A stretch of 64,000 nt of DNA from Jaltomata sinuosa (taxonomy: Eukaryota > Streptophyta > Magnoliopsida > Solanales > Solanaceae): contig QJPP01001732.1 of the NCBI GenBank assembly GCA_003996215.1, positions 1-64,000 on the forward strand, read 5' to 3'. Position numbers and translations under genes: made by a program. A model generated the notes under the pieces. The model did no database searches. It had not been told where the DNA came from and worked only from the letters and a program-made list of their open reading frames with translations. Shown piece after piece: positions 45,221 through 56,029 of this stretch (its first letter is position 1; each line of letters opens with the position of its first letter).

Positions 45221-46172
45221 TGACTGTGGATTTTGTGTGACATTCAATTGGCTTGGGTACCACGCCTGGTATGGGATAAAAAATGGTTGGCTTGGGTACC
45301 ACACCTGGTACAGTATAACTAACTGGTTGGCTCGGGTACCATGCCTGGGATGGGTTTACTTTATTTTCTTATTGAATTTTAATAATGGTTCCATGATTGG
45401 ACCGGGTTGGGTTTATGATTGTGATATTGCATATGGTCCTTGAAAGGCTGGGTTGTTATTGTATTGATTTGTGATTTTGGTCTTGGTGTAGATCGGGTTG
45501 CATATTTAACACTTAGGTGTTGTTTAGGGGGATCCCAAGATGGGTCCGGGATATGTAAAATTGTATATTTATTGATTATTATTGAATGTTGATCATGGTT
45601 ATAAGGGTGGGTTACATGTGGGAATAAGCTAGGAAGAGACTTGTAGTCCAGGGATACCTGTTGGTTTGTTTACATGTTACTTGTACTTTTACTTGGCTTT
45701 TGTATGATTCATATATTGCTTATCTGGAACAGGCTAATGATCCTACCAGTACACAGTGGTTGTGTACTGATTTTGCACTTATTTTCTATTTATGAGTACA
45801 GGCAATCTTCTAGTGGATGACACGCGACCTCAGTTCTAGTCCCAGCGCTTCAAGACATCAAGTGTAAGTTATTTCAGTCGAGCTACCTTGGTCTCTTTCA
45901 TTTACAGTATAGCCCACTTGTTTTCGGGCTTAGGCTCTTGCTTATTTTGGGGTTGAATCCCCGCATTCTAGATTTTTGGTACAATAACTTTCAGGTTCTA
46001 GGGAGGTATTTTCGCAAGTTTATTTATATTAGTGTTGATTTGGTTGATTATTGCTAGTTTTACCTATTGCACACTGGTTTTGAGCTTTTATAATGGTTAA
46101 GTTCTGGGTCGTTGATGGTTCACTCGCCCAAGGTTTGGGTGGGTGCCACTCGCGGTGATCTGGGTCATGATA
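45221..46172 (+). repeat. E1 left LTR, piece 3 (3' end)
   Basis: It matches 52165-53127 of the right LTR, starting at TGACTGTGGATTTTGTG and ending GGTCATGATA at 46172 (expected TGACA). It contains three tandem GGTACC units (45249-45354). Together with 43703-44690 it forms a long inverted repeat. Confidence 0.88.
45249..45354 (+). repeat. 41-bp tandem units with GGTACCacgcctGGTA core
   Basis: Three adjacent units (starting near 45249, 45290 and 45331) share the form TTGGCTTGGGTACCACGCCTGG. The core GGTACC...GGTA(CC) is partly self-complementary. The same three-unit array is at 52192-52295 (E1 right LTR), at 29885-29978 (F, reverse) and at 44573-44664 (H, reverse), so it is a fixed feature of the family's LTR downstream of the promoter. 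Confidence 0.75.
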
Positions 46173-46192
46173 AAGATAGTATCAGAGCCCTA
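46173..46192 (+). other. E1 primer binding site
   Basis: AAGATAGTATCAGAGCCCTA follows the LTR end directly. TAGTATCAGAGC differs from the initiator tRNA-Met site TGGTATCAGAGC by one base. Confidence 0.75.
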
Positions 46193-46391
46193 GGTTCATT
46201 GATCTCATCCTACTAAAATAGGTCTAGTAGAGTCTTGCGGAACGGTGCGGAGATGTCCGTACTTTTCTACGAGAGGCTATAGGACTTTAGAAAAACTATC
46301 TCTTCTTTCCTCCTTTATGGTATAACTTGATTCCAACTGGTATAAGGTGATACAAATTGGTATTTGACTTTGTTCACTCTTCTGTCCACAG

Positions 46392-47404
46392 ATGGTTAAC
46401 ACAAGGAACAATGGAGCAAGACCAGCGGTCCCAGCCATAGGCCCGACGACCAGAGCTAGAGGAAGGGGTATGGAAAAGGTCGGGCTTATCCACACCCACT
46501 AGGGGTGGAGCTCAAGAGGCCGCAAGAGAGAGAGAAGCAACCCCTCCTCCACCTCAGCAACAGGTTGTCGAAGAAGTGGAAGTTTCTGTTGAGGATGGAG
46601 GGGCACAGGAGGAGGCAACACTGACTGGAGGTGCGGGCCTTCCCCCTATGACACCCGAAGCATTTCAGAAGGTTTTGAACTTCCTGAGTGGTTTGGTTCG
46701 TGCCGGAGCCACCCTCATGGGTGTTGCAGATCAGGCTCTTGGCACTCAGCCAATAGTTACTACAGCTTCAGGCACTGGTGACTTCTTCAGGCCAATGCTA
46801 GGCCCGGTAATGATAGGGAATGAATATGAGATGCTGACTAAGTTCCTGAAACTGAAACCTCCTACGTTTCAGGATACTGATAAGGAAGATGCTTATGAGT
46901 TCATATTGGATTGATATAAAAGGTTACACAAGCTGGGTATCGTGCGACACCAAACGGTCAAGCTAATTGGGCAGGCTAAAGTGTTAGCCAAGAAGCCCCA
47001 GAATAATGGGAACTTCAATGTCTCGCACTCCATAGGCCATAAGCAGTAGGTGTATTAAGCCCGTCCTATTCAGTCAGCTCTGCCAGCTGCTACAGGTGGT
47101 CTTCCAGGAGCTAATCAGTAGTTTTAAGCTCTTAGAGGCCAGGGAGCTTCTTACACATCTGCCAACAGGTCTACACTTGATCGTGGTTATTTCTATTATG
47201 GTCATTTGGGACACTTTAAGAGGGAGTGCCATCAAAGGCAGACTGTTAATCAGGTTTAGCAGCAATCTAAGGTTGTGGTCCCAGCAAGTAGAGGTGGTTA
47301 TGCTAGAGGTTGTCCACAGGGTGGATGAGGTAACTTTTAGGGAGGCTGGGGAGACAAGAGGGAATGGAAGTGTGGGCAGGGGTGTGGTACAGCCAGTCAA
47401 ATAA
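46392..47404 (+). pseudogene. gag: E1 gag with an internal deletion
   Basis: The ATG at 46392 opens MVNTRNNGARPAVPA and a basic GRG stretch, stops soon after, and resumes in the open piece 46576-46914 (EAFQKVLNFLSGLV, then FLKLKPPTFQDTDKEDAYEF). After YKRLHKLGIVRHQ the sequence jumps to a segment that in element F lies about 400 bp further on, so most of the capsid C-terminal domain is missing. The zinc knuckle (about 47179-47230) reads YFYYGHLGHFKREC, with the first two Cys changed to Tyr. Several Gln-site TAG stops lie around 47047-47125. Confidence 0.75.
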
Positions 47405-47476
47405 GTAGCTCATATTGATAACCGGTCTTAGTTTTATGCATTTCCAATAAGATCTGAGGCTGAGGCATCAGACACG

Positions 47477-47990
47477 GTGATCACAAGTACCATTCTAGTC
47501 TGTGATAGGATGGCTTTCATCCTTTTTGAACCAAGTTCTACATATTCATGTGTGTCTGTGAATTTTGCTTTGGTTTTGGATTTGATTTTTTATATCCTTG
47601 ATTCCTCTATCCATGTTTCCATCCCGATTGGAGAGTCTGTGATTGTGACTCATGTTTATCGTAATTATTATGTTGTATTTGTGCGGTTGCATACTTAGGT
47701 AGACGTGGTAATTCTGGTTATGGTATACTTTGATGTCATTTTAGGCATGACCTGGTTATCCCCTTATCATGCAGTGTTGAATTGTAACACCAAGACTGTG
47801 GCTCTAGAGATTCCGGGTAAGGATAGGCTAGAGTGGGAAGGTATGTAGAGGCCTAAGCCGGCCAAGATAATATCATTTGTTTGGGTTAGAAAGCTAGTGG
47901 GGAGAGGGTGTCTAGACTTTTTGGCTCATCTCCGGGATGACAGTGTGGAGTACCTATCTATTGAGTCAGTTCCAGTTGTTTCAAAGTTTT
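47477..47990 (+). pseudogene. E1 protease remnant
   Basis: The piece 47477-47698 reads ILVCDRMAFILFEPSSTYS. The active-site triad Asp-Ser-Gly seen in element F (LFDSGSIYS) is Glu-Pro-Ser here, so the catalytic Asp is lost. PIGESVIVTHVY and, in the next stretch, FDVILGMTWLSPYH (about 47730-47770) complete the domain. The linker before RT (PVVSKF, VFPADLPC) has a TGA at 47989. Confidence 0.75.
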
Positions 47991-48049
47991 GAGAGGTGTT
48001 CCCAGCGGATTTGCCTTGTATGCCTCCGGACAGGGATATCAATTTTTGT

Positions 48050-49320
48050 ATTGACTTAGAGCTGGGCACTCGCCCAATTTCCATTCCTCTATATCGTATG
48101 GCTCCTACAGAGTTAAGGGAACTTAAGACTCAGCTTTAGGAACTACTAGATAAGGGATTCATCCATCCCAGTGCTTCACCTTGGGTGCTCCGGTCTTATT
48201 TGTGAAGAAAAGAAATGGTAGTATGCGGATGTGCATAGATTACAGGCAGTTGAATAAGGTGACCATTCGGAATAAGTACCCTTTACCCCATATAGATGAT
48301 CTGTTTTACCAGTCACAAGGTGCATGTGTGTTCTCAAAAATCAACTTGAGGTCAGGGTATTATCAGTTGAAGATTAGGCCCGAGGACATTCCTACGACTT
48401 CTTTTCGGACTCGGTATGGGCATTACGAGTTCTTAGTGATGTTGTTTGGGTTGACTAATGCACCAGTAGCATTTATGAGTTTGATGAATGGGGTGCTTGA
48501 GTATTATTTGGATTCATTCATCATTGTGTTTATTGATGATCTCTTGATCTACTCCAAGAGTAGGGAGGAGCATGCTGAGCATCTCCGTATAGTGTTGGAG
48601 ATATTCAGACACCAAAAGCTTTATGCGAAGTTCTCCAACTATGAGTTTTGGTTAACTTCAGTCACATTCTTGTGGCATGTAGTGTCAGAAAAGGGGGTGA
48701 TGGTAGATCCCCAGAAGATTGAGGCAATCAAGAGTTGGGCCCGGCCTACCTATGTGACTGAGGTGAGGAGTTTTATTAGGCTCGCAGGTTAATACTGGAG
48801 GTTTGTCAAGAATTTTGTATCTATTTCTTCTCACCTGACAAGGCTGACATAGAAATAGGTACCTTTTGAGTGGTCTGACAAGTGTGAGAAGAGTTCCAAA
48901 AGCTTAAGACACTTCTGACCAAGACTCCTATTTTGTCTTTGCCGGTTGAAGGTAAGAACTTTATTGTTTATTGTGATGCTTCATATTCTAGTTTGGGTGC
49001 TGTGTTGATGCAGGATATAAATGTGATAGCATATGCTTCTAGGTAGTTGAAGGTTCATGAGAGGAACTATCTGACCCATGATTTAGAGTTGGCAGCGGTG
49101 GTGTTTGCACTCAAGATTTTGAGACACTATCTCTATGGTGTCAAGTGTGAGGTGTTTATGGACCATCACAGCCTGCAATATATTTTCACTCAGAAAGACT
49201 TGAACCTGAGGTAGAGAAGATGGATGGAGTTGTTAAAGGACTATGATGTGACCATTCATTACCATCCGGGTAAGGCTAATATGGTGGTAGATGCATTGAG
49301 TCGGAAGACAGTTAGCATGG
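48050..49320 (+). pseudogene. pol: E1 reverse transcriptase and RNase H
   Basis: RT starts near PISIPLYRMAPTELREL (48075-48122), with a TAG after it and a base lost near 48180. From 48181 a 203-codon open piece carries MRMCIDYRQLNKVTIRNKYP, then FRTRYGHYEFLVM and an intact catalytic FIDDLLIYSK (DD at 48535-48540), on to EVRSFIRLAG. RNase H follows with a stop and frameshift (48790-48900), then CDASYSSLGAVLMQD and MDHHSLQYIFT, and ANMVVDALSRK at the end. The catalytic RT residues are intact. Confidence 0.82.
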
Positions 49321-49499
49321 GCAGTTTGGCTTGTTTGGGAGTGTCCAAACGACCATTGGCAAAGGATATTCATGCATTGGAATCTAAGTTCATGCACTTG
49401 GGTATTTCAAAACAAGGTGGGGTGTTGGCCAGTATTGGGGTCAAAGCCTCTTTTATAGAAGAAATAAAGGTTAAGCAATTTCAGGACCCACAGCCGAGC

Positions 49500-50900
49500 A
49501 AGCTTTAAGGTAAGGTAATATCCAGAGAGTCTGGGGATGCCACATTGGATGCTGGCAGAGTATTGAAATTCAGGGGAAGGATTTGTGTGCCTCGAGTTGA
49601 TGACATAATTCAGAAGGTGGTTGCAGAGGCTCATGGTTCGCGGTATACGATTCATCCTGGTGTAACAAAAGTGTACAAAGATTTGAGGCAGTTTTACTGG
49701 TGGCCGGGACAAAAAGGGACATAGATGATTGTGTGTCCAAATGTCATAATTTCCAGTAGGTAAAGTATGAGCACCAAAGACCTATAGGACTACTTTAGAG
49801 AATGCCCATTCCAGAGTGGAAGTGGGAAAGGATAGCCATGGATTTCGTGGTGAGTCTTCCCAAGACTTTGGGGAAGTATGACTCTATTTAGGTCATTGTC
49901 GATAGGATGACCAAGTCAGATCATTTCATTCTGGCCAGGGTGGATTACAATTCTCAGTAATTGGCTAAGATTTATGTGAAAGAGATCATGAGATTGCATG
50001 GGGTACCACTGTCCATCATTTCAGACAGGGGTACGCAGTTTACCTCTATGTTTTTGGGTAAGTTACATGAAAAGTTGGGTACACAACTCATTTTTAGTAT
50101 AGCCTTCCATCCTCAGACTGATGGTCAGTCGGAGAGAACGATTCAGGTATTGGAGGACAAACTGAGAGCATGTGTGATTGACTTCGGGGGTTGTTGGGAC
50201 CAATTTCTACCATTGTGCGAGATCTCATACAATAACAGCTACCACTCCAGTATTGACATGGCACCATTCAAGGCCCTATATAGGAGGGGTTGTAGATCAC
50301 CCATAGGGTGGTTTGAGGAAGGCGATGTAAAGCTTTTGGGTGTGGACTTGGTTAGGGAAGCACAAGAAAAGGTAAGGGGCATTCAGACCAAGTTGCTAGT
50401 GCCCAAAGAAGGCAGAAGGAATACACATATTGAAAGGTAAGGGACATAGATTTCCAGGTTGGTGAACACGTATTGTTGAAGGTGTCACCCATGAAGGGAG
50501 TTATGCATTTAAACAAGAAGGGCAAGCTCAGCCCTTGATTCATCGGACCGTTTGAAGTTCTTGAGATCGTGGGGCCAGTGGCTTACAGATTAGCATTGCC
50601 ACCCAGTTTGTCAGGTGTCCATCCGGTATTTCATGTATCCATGCTAAAGAGATACCATGGAGATGGGGACTACATCATCAAGTGGGATGAGGTGTTACTT
50701 GATAAGGATCTTCGTTATAGAGAGGAACCGGTTTTGATTCTTGATTGAGATGTCCAAAAATTGAGGACAAAGGTGATCAGTATTGTAAAGGTTCAATGGA
50801 AGCATCATTTGGTTGAGAAAGCCAATTGGGAAACCGAGAAGGACATGCGGGACAAGTATCCTCACTTATTTGAGGATTCAGGTACTACACCTCCCTTCTT
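49500..50900 (+). pseudogene. E1 integrase and chromodomain
   Basis: The N-terminal region has AHGSRYTIHPGVTKVYKDLR (about 49630-49690), followed by a frameshift across the second half of the HHCC zinc domain. The core keeps VIVDRMTKS (first Asp), and the open piece 49961-50440 holds IISDRGTQF (second Asp) and SERTIQVLE (Glu). SGVHPVFHVSMLKRY (50606-50650) and LRTKVISIVKVQWKHHLVEKANWETEKD (quoted as two motifs, 50762-50845) form the C-terminal chromodomain. Stops are at 49892, 49958 and 50746. Confidence 0.82.
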
Positions 50901-51310
50901 TATTTTTCTATATTTTCAGTTTGATCATTCAGGTATGAACGATGGGTAAATTTATATGTGTTTTAACGACTGGGTTCATCGTCATTGTTAAACCTTTCAT
51001 GCCAAGTTTTGGGTTAGAAAAATTCCGGGTTTGGGAGTTGAAAATTTTGGGCTAGGCTAGTCTCGGCCAGTTTTGGAGTGAGGTATGGTCTAGGGCAATC
51101 CAGGTAAGGATGGGGTAAAATGTCTTTACTTGAGCTGGTTTTCCTTTTAGCTATGACATAAAGGAGTCTGGGGGATTTTTCGGAATCAAATTCGGGTAAG
51201 TAGAACTCTCGGTATCAAGGTTGACGTGAAGGGGTTGTTCCAAAACATCGGGAAATCAAGTGTGTTGTGAAATGGGGAAATTTGAGGGACGTTATGACTT
51301 TCTGTCCCAT

Positions 51311-51465
51311 GTCAACCACCATAGCGGTTGACACACCGCCATATCAACCTCCGCCATAGCGGAGAAAATCCCGCTACAGCGAAAGTCAACGTCGGTCAGC
51401 CTCCGCCATAGTGGTCGACTCTGCTACGGTAGTACCGCTATAGTGGAGCGGACCGCTATAGAGGA
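51311..51465 (+). repeat. CCGCTATAGCGG near-palindrome cluster in the E1 right LTR
   Basis: At least eight units vary around the perfect 12-bp palindrome CCGCTATAGCGG: CACCATAGCGGTTG (51316), CACCGCCATATC (51333), CCGCCATAGCGGAG (51351), CCCGCTACAGCG (51371), CCGCCATAGTGG (51404), ACCGCTATAGTGG (51436) and ACCGCTATAGAGG (51452). The cluster ends about 20 bp before the predicted TATA box. F has a matching cluster at 53885-54050 (reverse). Confidence 0.8.
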
Positions 51466-51483
51466 GCATGATGGGATTAAATG

Positions 51484-51490
51484 TATAAAA
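51484..51490 (+). promoter_or_regulatory. Predicted TATA box of the E1 right LTR
   Basis: AATGTATAAAATTCCC lies immediately after the palindrome cluster. In the left LTR the corresponding site is decayed (TTTAATGCAGAAAC, about 43212-43225), so only the right LTR keeps a plausible TATA. Confidence 0.5.
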
Positions 51491-53127
51491 TTCCCCATAA
51501 TAGTCAGTTTTCAACAAATACAATTTGGGAGAAGGGCAAGGCAATTTTGGGCGATTTTTCTCCATTTTCCATCGTTTTTCATCCTAAAGGTAAGGTTTCT
51601 ACTCCCCAAACTCCATACTATCTTTCCTATGCTATAGAATTGCTAGGGGTGGACTTGAGAAAAGGTTTGGAATGACCTAGGAATGGTAGAATCCAGGGAA
51701 AAAAGGGATTCTAGGGTGCTAGAGCTCTTGGGTCTTGATAATTGATGATGGGTGATGACCACTTAGCCATAATTCTCTAAAGGTTTCCGTAAAAATGATG
51801 AATTTAGGTGAATTAATGGTGGGAAAGAATCATAGGTTGGCCTAGGGATTGGGATTTTGTACAATCCGGGTACTTTGGGTCAGTAATTGATTATAGTTTT
51901 TGCATATTTGTTTCTAGACCAAGAACAAGCAAGGGATCTTGAAAAAAGGAAAGATCCGGTTCAATAAAGTTTGGAATAATTCAAGGTAGGTGACGGTTAT
52001 TGATTCATGTATGCATTGTATGTTTGTGTACTTTTGTCTAAGTATTGTATGAGTTGCATGCTCAGGGAATGACTAGGAATGTCTAAGGGTCCTGTTATCA
52101 GTCTTGTGAAATGAACTAGGTGTTATTGCTTGTTGGTTTACAAGTGTTGATTGTTCATTATTTATGACTGTGGATTTTGTGTGACATTTGGTTGGCTCAG
52201 GTACCTTGCCTAGTATGGGATAACAAATGATTTGCTCGGTACCACGCCTGGTATAGGATAACTAACTAGTTGGCTTGGGTACCAAGCCTGGTACAAGTTT
52301 ACTTTATTGTATTGTTGAATTTTAATAATGGTTCCAGGAGTGGACCGGGTTGTGTTTATGATTGTGATATTTCATATGGTCCTTGAAAGGTCGGATTGTT
52401 ATTGTATTAATTTGTGAGTTTGGTCTTGGTGTAGATCGGGTTGCATGTTTAACACTTAGGTATTGTTTAGGGGGATCCCAGGGTGGATCCGGGATATATA
52501 AAATGGTATATTTATTGATTATTATTAATTGTTGATCATGGTTATAAGGGTGGGTTACATGTGGGAACAAGCTAGGAAGAGACTTGTAGTCTAGGGATAC
52601 TTGTTGGCTTATTTACATGTTTCATGTACTTTTACTCTGCTTTTGTACCCATCATATATTGCTTATCTGGAACTGGCTGATGATCCGACAAGTACACAGT
52701 GGTTGTGTACTGATTCTGCACTTGCATTTCTTTTTGTGAGTACAAGCAATCTTCCAGCGGCTGACACACGAGCTCACTTGTAGTCCCAGCACTTCCAGAC
52801 ATCAAGGGTTAGCTATTTCGGTCGAGCTACCTTGGTCTATTTCATTTCCAATATAGCCCACTTATTTTCGGGAATAGACTCTTGCTTATTTTTGGGTTGC
52901 ATCCCCGCATTCTAGATTTTTGGTAGTGTTTTGGTACAATGACTTTCAGGTTCTAGGGAGGGATTTCCGCAAGTTTATTTATATTAGTGTTGATTTGGTT
53001 GATTATTTCTAGTTTTACTTATTGCACACTAGTTTTGAGCTGTTAGAATGGTTAAGTTCTGGGTCGTTGATGGTTCACTCGCCTGGGGGTTGGGTGGGTG
53101 CCACTCGTGGCAGTCTGGGTCGTGAAA

Positions 53128-54401
53128 GCTAACCAATATTCACGGATATCACACAATCACAATCACAATAAAATACAACCCACACTTGTAAAGCCAACAA
53201 GTATTTAAGACAAGTTCTTAGTATGAGATTGACAACAAGATATCATTTCACATTCATTCCCGTTTTCTCTAAAACACGTATTCTACAAGCAATACTAATA
53301 AAATAGTTAACGTGCACACATAACGTAATTTGGAAAATAATTCAACTATAACCTACGTCAAATCATGCACGAATGCTCTACTGGACCGGAGCTTTTCTAT
53401 TTCTCAAAACTCTAGCTTAATTTTGGTCTTAAAACAATAACATAAACACAAAATTAACCCAAATGGCCTAAATATTCTCAGATTACATCTTAATTCCAAA
53501 CCCCAGGCCAATTTCATAATTATTCCACCCATCCCAGGTTCCTCCCACCTTAAATTCACCTATTTACTACCAATAGTATGGTTATGCCAGTGAATTACGG
53601 TGAGGAATCATTAAATAATAACCTAGTTTAAGAAACCCAGGTTTTTCATCCAGCATTCCCTTTTTTCACCAGAAAATCCAACCTAGGTTAAGTTAAACCC
53701 TTCTCCAAGCATGTAACTAATGATTCTAAGCCCCAAGAATCAAAGTACTAGATTAGGGGAACAAAATTCTTACGTTAGTGAAGGATTATGGTGGAAAACT
53801 AATGGAAATTGCCCAAAGTCGCCACTTCCCTTCCCCAAAATGTTCTTGAGAAATAATGAATGTTTTTGGGGAAGTTTCTCCATTTACAGGGATTTAATCC
53901 GCTATAGTGACCCAATCCTGTTATAGCAGCACTGCTGTAGTGGAAGTCGCCTGCTATAGCGGGGTTAACCGCCTTTGACACCCACTATAGGAGGAATTTC
54001 TCTGCTATAACAACATTTGAGTAGCAGTGTGTCCCCTGTTATAGTTGATGATATGAGATAGAAACTCAAGAATCCCCTCAGTTTGCCCATTTTGCAACAA
54101 ACCTTCAAACCTTGATGTTCTAGACTAACCCCTTTACGTCATGTTCGATGTCAAGAGTTCTACTCACCCAAATTTATTTTTGAAACGTCCTACGGACTCC
54201 TTAACTTCTTAGCTAATAGAAAAACTAGCTCACAAGTACTCATTTCACCGAATCCTTCCCCAATTTTCCCTAGACCTCACCTCGCTCAGATTTTATCCAA
54301 GACTAGCCTAGCCTAAAAATTTTAACTCCCCAACCCAGAAGTTTTCTAGCCTAATTTATCGCATTAAAATCTCACCTATAATGATGGGAAGGGTCGTTAC
54401 A
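53128..54401 (-). repeat. F 3' LTR, piece 3 (5' start)
   Basis: The reverse strand starts TGTAACGACCC at 54401, next to F's pol 3' end. It carries a CCGCTATAGCGG-type cluster (53885-54050) and runs to GCTAA (53128-53132), the right target duplication of E1. The match to the E1 LTR (50959-52190) is in opposite orientation and clearly diverged. Confidence 0.85.
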
Positions 54402-54475
54402 ACATATACCAATTTACCTATCATTCATCCTCGAACGATCAAACAGGAAAAACAAGCTAAATCAAGAAGAAAGTA

Positions 54476-55833
54476 GTACCTGAATCCTCAAACAAGTGAG
54501 GGTAAGTGTCCCGCATGTCCTTCTCAGTTTCCCAAGTGGCTTCTTCGATCGTATGATGCTTCCATTGAACCTTCATTTATTTGATCTTTTTTGTCCTCAA
54601 CTTCTGGATATCCTGATTAGGAATAGCAATCAGGTCATCCTCATATTAAAGGTCCTTATCTAACAAGACCGAATCTCATTTCATAATGTAATCCTCATCC
54701 CCATGGTATCTCTTCAACATGTACACATGGAAAATTGGATGGACTCCGAAAAAACTGGGCGGTAATGCTAACTTGTAAGCTATAGGCCCTACACTATCGA
54801 GAACCTCAAATGGACTGATATACCGAGGGCTAAGCTTACCCCTATTTCCAAACCTTATTACTCCTTTCATCGAACACCTTCAACAAAACTTGTTCACCAA
54901 CCTGAAATGACATGTCCCTTACCTTGCAATCAACATACTCCTTTTGTCTGCTCTGGGCTGCCAATAACTTGGTTTGGATACCACTCACTTTCTCCTAAGC
55001 TTCCTTTACTAAATAAACACGCAAAGGCTTCATACTCCTGCCTCAAACCACCCTATGGGTGATCTATATTCATTCCCATAAAGTGCTTCAAACGGTGCCA
55101 TGTCAATACTAGAGTAATAGTTATTGTTGTATGAGAATTCACACAATGGTAAGAACAGATCCTAATGGCCCCCGAATTCAACCACATATGCTCTCGGCAT
55201 GTCCTCCATCACCTAAATCATCCTCTTCAACTGGCCATTTGTCGGAGGATGAAAAGCTATGCCAAAAGTGAGCTGGGTGCCCAACTCTTCGTGTAACTTA
55301 CCCCATAACTTAGAAGTAAACTGTGTACCTCTGTCTGAAATGATGGAAAAAGGCACCCTATGCAACCTCACTATCTCCTTGACATAGATTTTGGCCAACT
55401 GTTGGGAGTTGTAATCCACCCTGATAGGAATGACGTGGGCTGATTTAGTCAGCCTATCTGCGATGACCAAAATTGAATAATACTTTCCCAAAGTCTTAGG
55501 AAGACCCACCATGAAGTCCATTACTATCCTTTCCCACTTCCACTCAGGAATGGGCATCCTTTGAAGCAAACCTGCAGGCCTTTGGTGCTCATACTTCACT
55601 AGCTGACAATTTTGACACTTGGACACATATTCATCTATGTCCCTCTTCATCTCAGGCCACCAATAAAGTTGCCTCAAGTCCCAGTATATTTTGGTTACAC
55701 CTAGATGAATTGAGTACCACGAACCATGAGCTTTAGCCAACATGTTTTGAACTAAGATATCAACCCAAGGAACATATATTTTCCCTTTAAAACACAACAC
55801 CCCACACGTATCAAGTGGCATCCAAAGTCTCAC
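54476..55833 (-). pseudogene. F integrase and chromodomain
   Basis: The open piece 55833-55213 (206 codons) carries the zinc domain. AHGSWYSIHLGVTKIYWDL keeps both His, and CQNCQLVKYEHQ keeps both Cys. The core follows: ILVIADRLTKSAHV (first Asp) and IISDRGTQFTS (second Asp). It stops after GQLKRMI; the family has the catalytic Glu a few residues on in the SERTIQ context, changed to LKRMI here. The C-terminus (54870-54676) has FGNRGKLSPRYISPFEVLD and GVHPIFHVYMLKRY. The chromodomain (54660-54476) has DIQKLRTKKIK, a stop, then KVQWKHHTIEEATWETEKDM. Confidence 0.8.
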
Positions 55834-56029
55834 CGGACACCACCTTGTTCTGGAGCTTGTTCAATTGCAAATCTTGAAACTATTTGGCCTTGATTTCCTC
55901 CAAAAATGTGGACTTAACCTCAATACTGGCCAACACTCTACCTTGTTCTAAAATTCCCAATTGCATGAACATGGATTCCACAGTATAATTCTCTCTAGAC
56001 AAGGGTCGCTTAGACACCCTCAAACAAGC

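Larger units (their letters stand above)
29982..53127 (+). mobile_element. Element E1: chromovirus inserted in the F LTR, carrying D
   Basis: The left LTR (29982-46172) is interrupted by D and H. Then come a primer site, gag, protease, RT, RNase H, integrase, a chromodomain, and an intact right LTR (50959-53127, 2169 bp). Flanks are GATAA (29977-29981) and GCTAA (53128-53132), a 5-bp target duplication with one mismatch. The surrounding sequence on both sides is the reverse-oriented LTR of F, a sister subfamily. All genes have stops, frameshifts or deletions. Confidence 0.88.
50959..53127 (+). repeat. E1 right LTR (intact length)
   Basis: It starts TGTTTTAACGACTGG and ends GGTCGTGAAA (expected TGACA). 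It contains the CCGCTATAGCGG-type cluster at 51311-51465, TATAAAA at 51484, a leader, and the three GGTACC units (52192-52295). It is the reference for recognising the split LTRs of E1 and F. Transcription from here would run antisense through F. Confidence 0.9.

Noticed and set aside
51311..51465. CRISPR-like array of short palindromic repeats
   Set aside because: The units are 12-16 bp, degenerate and irregularly spaced, without constant spacers; they lie in a plant LTR and no cas-like genes exist here.
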